The position numbers were made by a program, and so were the translations under genes. From contig DWYU01000155.1 of the NCBI GenBank assembly GCA_019118505.1, positions 1 to 41,574 of the forward strand: DNA of 41,574 nucleotides. Reading direction: 5' to 3'. Shown here piece after piece: positions 37,056-41,574 of this stretch; within the stretch, counting starts at the first letter, position 1, and the number at the start of each line of letters is the position of its first letter. The stretch is from Candidatus Oscillibacter excrementavium (lineage in GTDB: Bacteria > Bacillota > Clostridia > Oscillospirales > Oscillospiraceae). Under the pieces are notes generated by a model, which did no database searches, was not told the DNA's origin, and worked only from the letters and a program-made list of their open reading frames with translations.

Positions 37056-37104
37056 CAGCACAAAAGCGGCATCCGTGCAATCGGAATGCCGCTTCTGCGC
37101 TGAA
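37054..37104 (-). terminator. second long hairpin, probable terminator of the 41-aa ORF
   Basis: TTCAGC...AAGCGGCAT-CCG...CGG-A-ATGCCGCTT...GCTGAA nested stem; T-run (TTTT) on the minus strand. Confidence 0.6.
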
Positions 37105-37133
37105 ATAAAAATGAAGGGAGAGATGGATCAAAT

Positions 37134-37259
37134 TTACTTGGTGGAGGATTCCTCCTGATGACCGGCCTGCTTTTCCTTGCGGGCCTTGATGGAGCTGTTG
37201 ATGCAGCCCAGAGCCAGGACAACGATGATAGCAAGCATCACATAACCGCCGACTTCCAT
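37134..37259 (-). CDS. 41-aa single-TM small membrane protein
   Basis: MEVGGYVMLAIIVVLALGCINSSIKARKEKQAGHQEESSTK; AAGGAGG SD about 11 nt upstream; own terminator and upstream array. Confidence 0.65.
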   Translation of the reverse strand: MEVGGYVMLAIIVVLALGCINSSIKARKEKQAGHQEESSTK

Positions 37260-37324
37260 GGAACCAGGAACCTCCTTCCCAATCAAGAAAAATAAACGGA
37301 TATTTTTCGAGAATGAAGAAATCA

Positions 37325-37363
37325 TTAACGACTTCTTAGCGATCTCTTAACAGTATCTTAACG
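37325..37363. repeat. four tandem heptamers with exact 11-bp period, candidate OmpR-family (PhoP-like) binding array
   Basis: CATTAAC-GACT-TCTTAGC-GATC-TCTTAAC-AGTA-TCTTAAC; core hexamers TTAACG/TTAGCG/TTAACA/TTAACG start at 37325, 37336, 37347, 37358. Confidence 0.7.
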
Positions 37364-37438
37364 CATGCCGGAGAAAAAAACAAGACCCTTTCACCAAAAA
37401 GGAAGGAAAAAATTCCCCCTCTTTTTTGGTGAAAAGGC

Positions 37439-38089
37439 TCAATCCAGAAAATAGCCCAAACAGTCAAAGACCTCCATCAGCCGCTGCTGGTCCAGAATCT
37501 CGATCCGGCGGTATGCCTGGCGGAGGATTCCGGCCTCCCGGAACTGCTTGAGGATCCGGGTGACGGAGACCCGGCTCATGCCGGTGATGGCGGCGATCTG
37601 CTCGTGGGTGTATGGAATGGAGGGGCCGGAGCTGGCGCAGCAGGTGTGCAGAAAATAGGCCACCCGCTTGTCATCCTCCAGGAAGTGGGAACAGCAGATG
37701 TAATCGGAGAGCAGGGTGATCCGCCGGATGAAGTGGGCCATCAGGTCCTGGGGCGGAAAGCCGCTCTCCTGCCAGTGGGTCCAGAACCGGTCCGCCGACA
37801 GCAGATAGGCCTCCGCCGGGGAGATGGCGGCCACGCTCACCATCACCTTTGGATGGTCGATCAGGGCGTTGCTGCCGAACAGGTTGCCCGGGCCCAGATA
37901 GAAGAGGGAGATCTCATCGCCGCTGGGGCCCAGACAGAAGGTGCGCAGCTGCCCCTTCACCAGGAACCCCGCCTGGGCGGACAGGGTGCCTTTTGCCTGC
38001 AGGACCTCGCCGGCATGATACTGCCGCTTGACGCCGTACTGCTCAAAGATCTCGCGGACATGGGAGCTGAGCTGGATGTCATCTGGCAT
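37439..38089 (-). CDS. Crp/Fnr-family transcriptional regulator
   Basis: N-terminal cNMP-binding-like fold; C-terminal HTH YTHEQIAAITGMSRVSVTRILKQFREAGIL. Confidence 0.9.
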   Translation of the reverse strand: MPDDIQLSSHVREIFEQYGVKRQYHAGEVLQAKGTLSAQAGFLVKGQLRTFCLGPSGDEISLFYLGPGNLFGSNALIDHPKVMVSVAAISPAEAYLLSADRFWTHWQESGFPPQDLMAHFIRRITLLSDYICCSHFLEDDKRVAYFLHTCCASSGPSIPYTHEQIAAITGMSRVSVTRILKQFREAGILRQAYRRIEILDQQRLMEVFDCLGYFLD

Positions 38090-38136
38090 AAATCTGCGGT
38101 CCTCCTCCCCCGATAGAAGAATCAATATCAACAAAA

Positions 38137-38165
38137 ATTCTATCAGATTTTCTCCCAATCCGCAA
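38137..38165 (-). promoter_or_regulatory. promoter of the Crp/Fnr-family regulator
   Basis: Minus strand TTGCGG (38165-38160), 17-bp spacer, TAGAAT (38142-38137). Confidence 0.6.
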
Positions 38166-38172
38166 GAGGACT

Positions 38173-38190
38173 TTGTATCAGCTGATACAA
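38173..38190. promoter_or_regulatory. perfect 18-bp palindrome, candidate operator of the Crp/Fnr-family regulator
   Basis: TTGTATCAGCTGATACAA between the divergent regulator and ADH genes. Confidence 0.75.
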
Positions 38191-38288
38191 TTTAGCAGCT
38201 AAAACTTCTTTTACAATAATGGGGAAAGACAGTGGGATATTTGCCCTGTCCATGATTCAGATTGCATCAATAAAAGGAGGATCTATCC

Positions 38289-39338
38289 ATGAAGGACACC
38301 ATGTGTGGTCTCGTCAAAGAGGAGAACGGCCCCAGCGGTTTGGTCTACCATACCGACTTGCCGGTTCCCCAGATCGATGACGATGAAGTGCTGATCAAGG
38401 TCCACTGCACGGCCATCTGCGGCACGGATCTGCATATCATCGAGTGGGATGACTGGTCTCAGAAGCGGATCAAGGCTCCGGTCACCCTGGGCCATGAGAC
38501 GGCCGGTGAGATCGTGGCCGTCGGCAAGAACGTCACCGAGCGCAAAGTGGGCGACCGGGTGTCCTGCGAGTCCCACATCCCCTGCGGCGAGTGCTATTTC
38601 TGCAAGAACGGGATGCCCCACATCTGCAAGAACGTGAAGCTGTTCGGCTGCACCCAGAACGGCGCCTTCGCCGAGTATGCCAAGATCCGCTGGGACTGCA
38701 CCTTCCTGCTGGAGGATGACGTCACCGACGAGGCGGCCTGCATGTTCGAGCCCATGGGCGCCGGCGTCCACGGCGTGGAGGCCGCGGAGGTCAGCGGCAA
38801 GACCGTGCTGGTCAGCGGCTGCGGCCCCATCGGCCTGACCGCCATCGCCGCCAGCAAGACCTTCGGCGCCACCAAGGTCATCGCCTGCGATCTGATCGAT
38901 GAGAAGCTGGAAGTGGCCAAGAAGATGGGCGCCGACGTGGTGCTCAACAGCGGCAAGTGCGATCTGCCGGCGGAGGTCAAGGCCCTCACCGATGGCGTGG
39001 GCGTGGATGCCGCCATTGACATCACCGGCGCGGAGCCCGCCCTGAACAACGCCCTGAAGTGCCTGCGGGCCGCGGGCCGCATGGTGTGCGTGGGCCTGCC
39101 CACCAAGCCCATCACCTTCCACGACATGACCGATGACCTGGTCTATCGGGAGATCCAGCTGACCGGCGTCTCCGGCCGGAAGATCTGGGAGACCTGGGAG
39201 GACTTCGCCAAGGTCATGAAGGGCCCCTACTTCAAGCTGGATGAGGTCATCGGCGGCCGCTTCCCCATGAAGGACTTCGAGACCGCGCTGGACCAGATCC
39301 ACAGCGGCGTGCCCGGCAAGATGATCCTGTATCCCTGA
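38289..39338 (+). CDS. zinc-dependent medium-chain dehydrogenase, L-threonine 3-dehydrogenase-like
   Basis: CTAICGTDLHIIEWDDWSQKRIKAPVTLGHETAGEIVAVG; structural Zn cysteines PCGECYFCKNGMPHICKN; VSGCGPIGLTAIA. Confidence 0.85.
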   Translation: MKDTMCGLVKEENGPSGLVYHTDLPVPQIDDDEVLIKVHCTAICGTDLHIIEWDDWSQKRIKAPVTLGHETAGEIVAVGKNVTERKVGDRVSCESHIPCGECYFCKNGMPHICKNVKLFGCTQNGAFAEYAKIRWDCTFLLEDDVTDEAACMFEPMGAGVHGVEAAEVSGKTVLVSGCGPIGLTAIAASKTFGATKVIACDLIDEKLEVAKKMGADVVLNSGKCDLPAEVKALTDGVGVDAAIDITGAEPALNNALKCLRAAGRMVCVGLPTKPITFHDMTDDLVYREIQLTGVSGRKIWETWEDFAKVMKGPYFKLDEVIGGRFPMKDFETALDQIHSGVPGKMILYP

Positions 39339-39386
39339 TTTCGCGCCTGCGGCAGATCACCCCGCATTTTGAATCATTCGACACTG

Positions 39387-39419
39387 GGACACCCCCGCCG
39401 CATTGCGGCGGGGGTGTCC
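39387..39419. terminator. bidirectional terminator-like hairpin
   Basis: GGACACCCCCGCCGC-ATT-GCGGCGGGGGTGTCC. Confidence 0.7.
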
Positions 39420-39423
39420 TGCG

Positions 39424-39618
39424 TCAGTCCGGAAGATGAAAGATGTCTTCCACGGCGGTCCCCAGCAGCCGGGCCAGCCGCATGGCCAGACCCAGGGTGG
39501 GGTCGTACTTGTTGTTCTCAATGGCGTTGATGGTCTGGCGGGTAACGCCCAGTTCCCGGGCCAGGTCCTCCTGCCGGAGCCCCGCCGCCTTCCGCAGTTC
39601 CCGGATCCGATTCTCCAT
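39424..39618 (-). CDS. XRE-family HTH transcriptional regulator (64 aa)
   Basis: IRELRKAAGLRQEDLARELGVTRQTINAIENNKYDPTLGLAMRLARLL. Confidence 0.92.
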   Translation of the reverse strand: MENRIRELRKAAGLRQEDLARELGVTRQTINAIENNKYDPTLGLAMRLARLLGTAVEDIFHLPD

Positions 39619-39621
39619 GGT

Positions 39622-39927
39622 TTACAGCCCCACGCGCAACAGCAGCAGGCCGAAGGCCAGCAGGAAGATCACCAGCAGCAGAACATACAGCAGGAGGCCC
39701 CTGACGCCCTCTCGGTCCCCGGCGCGCCATCTGCCCACCTGCAAGGCCAGAAAGTACAGCACATTCTGAAAGAGGAACAGGTACATGGGCGCGGTGAACC
39801 GGCCGGTCTGGGCGTACTCCCAGATCCCCCAGATAAACAGGGCCATCACGGTGAAGAACCAGGTCACCCGAATGGCGTTCAGGGAGAGGTGGGGCTCCAT
39901 CTCATCCATTTTCCGAAAGAATTTCAT
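39622..39927 (-). CDS. small multi-TM membrane protein paired with the XRE regulator
   Basis: 101 aa with about three TM segments, immediately upstream of the XRE gene. Confidence 0.8.
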   Translation of the reverse strand: MKFFRKMDEMEPHLSLNAIRVTWFFTVMALFIWGIWEYAQTGRFTAPMYLFLFQNVLYFLALQVGRWRAGDREGVRGLLLYVLLLVIFLLAFGLLLLRVGL

Positions 39928-39949
39928 GGCACTGCCTCCTTTTTGAATT

Positions 39950-39967
39950 TGTCAAAATCTTTTGACA
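39950..39967. promoter_or_regulatory. inverted-repeat operator candidate for the XRE regulator
   Basis: TGTCAAAA-TC-TTTTGACA perfect 8-bp arms; a second related element TGTCAAtagtatTTTACA lies at 39996-40013 over the minus-strand -35. Confidence 0.6.
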
Positions 39968-40058
39968 TTTTTAGAGTAGCACGGCTGTATAAAAATGTCA
40001 ATAGTATTTTACATTTATGGAAAGGGGCGGAAACCCGCCGGGGGCTTCAGGCTGCCTC

Positions 40059-40087
40059 TTGCGCTTTCGGCCCTGAAATGATACAAT
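40059..40087 (+). promoter_or_regulatory. promoter of ychF
   Basis: TTGCGC (40059-40064), 17-bp spacer, TACAAT (40082-40087). Confidence 0.65.
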
Positions 40088-40124
40088 AATTGTCCGAAAA
40101 TATCAGCAAGGGAGCGCTGCTTTT

Positions 40125-41216
40125 ATGAAATTAGGAATCGTGGGTCTGCCCAATGTGGGCAAATCGACCCTGTTCAACGCCATCACCAACGCCGGTGCCG
40201 AGAGCGCCAACTACCCCTTCTGCACCATCGACCCCAACGTGGGCATGGTGGCGGTGCCGGATGAGCGGCTGGACAAGCTGGCGGAGATGTATCAGCCGGA
40301 CAAAAAGACCCCGGCGGTCATCGAGTTCGTGGACATCGCCGGCCTGGTGAAGGGCGCCAGCAAGGGCGAGGGCCTGGGCAACAAGTTCCTGGCCAACATC
40401 CGGGAGACTGACGCCATCGTCCACGTGGTGCGCTGCTTTGACGATGAGAACGTCATCCACGTGGAGGGCAGCACGGACCCCCAGCGGGACATTGACATCA
40501 TCAACATGGAGCTGGTGATGGCGGACCTGGAGATGGTCCAGCGCCGGGTGGAGAAGGCCACGAAAGCCCTGAAGGGCGACAAGAAGTTCCAGCATGAGGT
40601 GGACGTGTTCACCGCCCTGCAGAAGCACCTGGACGGGGGCAACCTGGCCCGGACCTTCGAATGCGACGAGGATGACGCGGCCCTGATCGCCACCAGCGAC
40701 CTGCTGACCCTGAAGCCGGTGATCTACGCCGCCAACACCGACGAGGCGGGCTTCACGGATCTGGCCAATAACCAATACTACCAGCAGGTGAAGGAAATCG
40801 CCGACGCGGAGGGAAGCCAGGTGCTGCCTATCTGCGCCAAGATGGAGCAGGACATCGCCGAGCTGGAGGGCGAGGAGAAGCTGATGTTCCTGGAGGAGCT
40901 TGGAGTGGAGGAGTCCGGCCTGGACCGGCTCATCAAGTGCTCCTACGCCCTGCTGGGGCTCATCTCCTTCCTGACCTACGGCAAGGACGAGTGCCGGGCC
41001 TGGACCATCAAGAAGGGCACCAAGGCCCCCCAGGCCGCCGGCAAGATCCACTCCGACATCGAGCGGGGCTTCATCCGGGCGGAGGTGCTGGCCTACGACG
41101 ACATGATCAAGTGCGGCAGCGTCAACGTCGCCAAGGAGAAGGGCCTGCTCCGCAGCGAGGGCAAGGACTACGTGGTCCAGGACGGCGACATGATCTACTT
41201 CCGGTTCAACGTGTGA
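40125..41216 (+). CDS. ychF: redox-regulated/Obg-family GTPase YchF
   Basis: MKLGIVGLPNVGKSTLFNAITNAGAESANYPFCTIDPNVG; NTDE; C-terminal TGS-like FLTYGKDECRAWTIKKGTKAPQAAGKIHSDIERGFIRAEV. Confidence 0.97.
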   Translation: MKLGIVGLPNVGKSTLFNAITNAGAESANYPFCTIDPNVGMVAVPDERLDKLAEMYQPDKKTPAVIEFVDIAGLVKGASKGEGLGNKFLANIRETDAIVHVVRCFDDENVIHVEGSTDPQRDIDIINMELVMADLEMVQRRVEKATKALKGDKKFQHEVDVFTALQKHLDGGNLARTFECDEDDAALIATSDLLTLKPVIYAANTDEAGFTDLANNQYYQQVKEIADAEGSQVLPICAKMEQDIAELEGEEKLMFLEELGVEESGLDRLIKCSYALLGLISFLTYGKDECRAWTIKKGTKAPQAAGKIHSDIERGFIRAEVLAYDDMIKCGSVNVAKEKGLLRSEGKDYVVQDGDMIYFRFNV

Positions 41217-41419
41217 TGACAGACGGGGAGAGACTGGCGGCCTACGACCGGATGTACGCCGATCTCCTGCGTGAGCGGGACAAGGTGGCCGCGGATATGG
41301 AGAAGCTCCGGGCCGCCGGGAAGAACCGGGGGGCTACCTACCAGCAGCTGCTGGCCCAGAAGCTGACGGTCCAGAACCTGATCGGCCGGTTTGAGATCTA
41401 CGGCATCAAAGAGACATAA
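41216..41419 (+). CDS. small coiled-coil-like protein (67 aa)
   Basis: ATG overlaps the ychF stop (TGATG); charged helical sequence; followed by a terminator. Confidence 0.65.
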   Translation: MTDGERLAAYDRMYADLLRERDKVAADMEKLRAAGKNRGATYQQLLAQKLTVQNLIGRFEIYGIKET

Positions 41420-41420
41420 A

Positions 41421-41442
41421 GGCAGGCGCTTTTGCGCCTGCC
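41421..41442 (+). terminator. hairpin downstream of the 67-aa ORF
   Basis: GGCAGGCGC-TTTT-GCGCCTGCC. Confidence 0.6.
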
Positions 41443-41554
41443 GCAGCTTGTCGAAAAAGCCTTTTCGACAAGCTGCTTGCGTTTTCCAGAACTTTAAAAA
41501 GTTCTGGAAAACGGTTGATTGAAAACGAAAGACACCCTTCCTGGGTTTCTTTCG
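41443..41554. repeat. cluster of three consecutive inverted repeats
   Basis: GCAGCTTGTCGAAAA/TTTTCGACAAGCTGC; GTTTTCCAGAACTTT/AAAGTTCTGGAAAAC; CGAAAGAcACCC/GGGTtTCTTTCG. Confidence 0.8.
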
Positions 41555-41574
41555 TAGCTATCTTCCTTCCCGTT

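Noticed and set aside
1-41574. CRISPR arrays, transposases, integrases, rRNA or tRNA genes
   Set aside because: Looked for repeat-spacer periodicity, DDE/recombinase motifs and tRNA/rRNA signatures by eye; none convincing. A tRNAscan/Infernal/CRISPR-finder run would be decisive.

Overview
The window is a GC-rich, gene-dense chromosomal segment, probably from an Oscillospirales-type Firmicute (inferred from gene content and codon bias, not tested). I found no rRNA, tRNA, CRISPR array or mobile element. Readable modules, left to right: (i) a T-box-led operon with a YkvI-like transporter and an HcxA/YbdH-like Fe-dehydrogenase; (ii) a MoxR/DUF58/DUF4129 operon; (iii) a pstSCAB-phoU-HD-phoP-phoR phosphate operon; (iv) an Lsa-type ABC-F gene behind an attenuator-like leader, convergent with rlmA-MATE; (v) cysteine desulfurase, then mtaB-yfbR; (vi) two ECF sigma/anti-sigma modules flanking recG; (vii) folA-thyA, AraC regulator, Fe-ADH, D-2-hydroxyacid dehydrogenase, FAD oxidoreductase; (viii) HtrA, a 41-aa membrane peptide, a Crp/Fnr regulator divergent from a threonine-dehydrogenase-like ADH, an XRE/TM-protein pair and ychF. 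Most genes are ordinary. The observations most worth following are regulatory: the T-box operon, the 3-codon uORF (MRI*) plus perfect terminator ahead of the Lsa-type gene, a four-copy 11-bp-periodic heptamer array upstream of the 41-aa membrane peptide, a palindromic -10 shared by the recG and sigma-factor promoters, face-to-face promoters between mtaB and a cysteine desulfurase, and a perfect 18-bp palindrome at a class-II-like position between a Crp/Fnr regulator and its divergent ADH gene. No feature could be checked by database search here.
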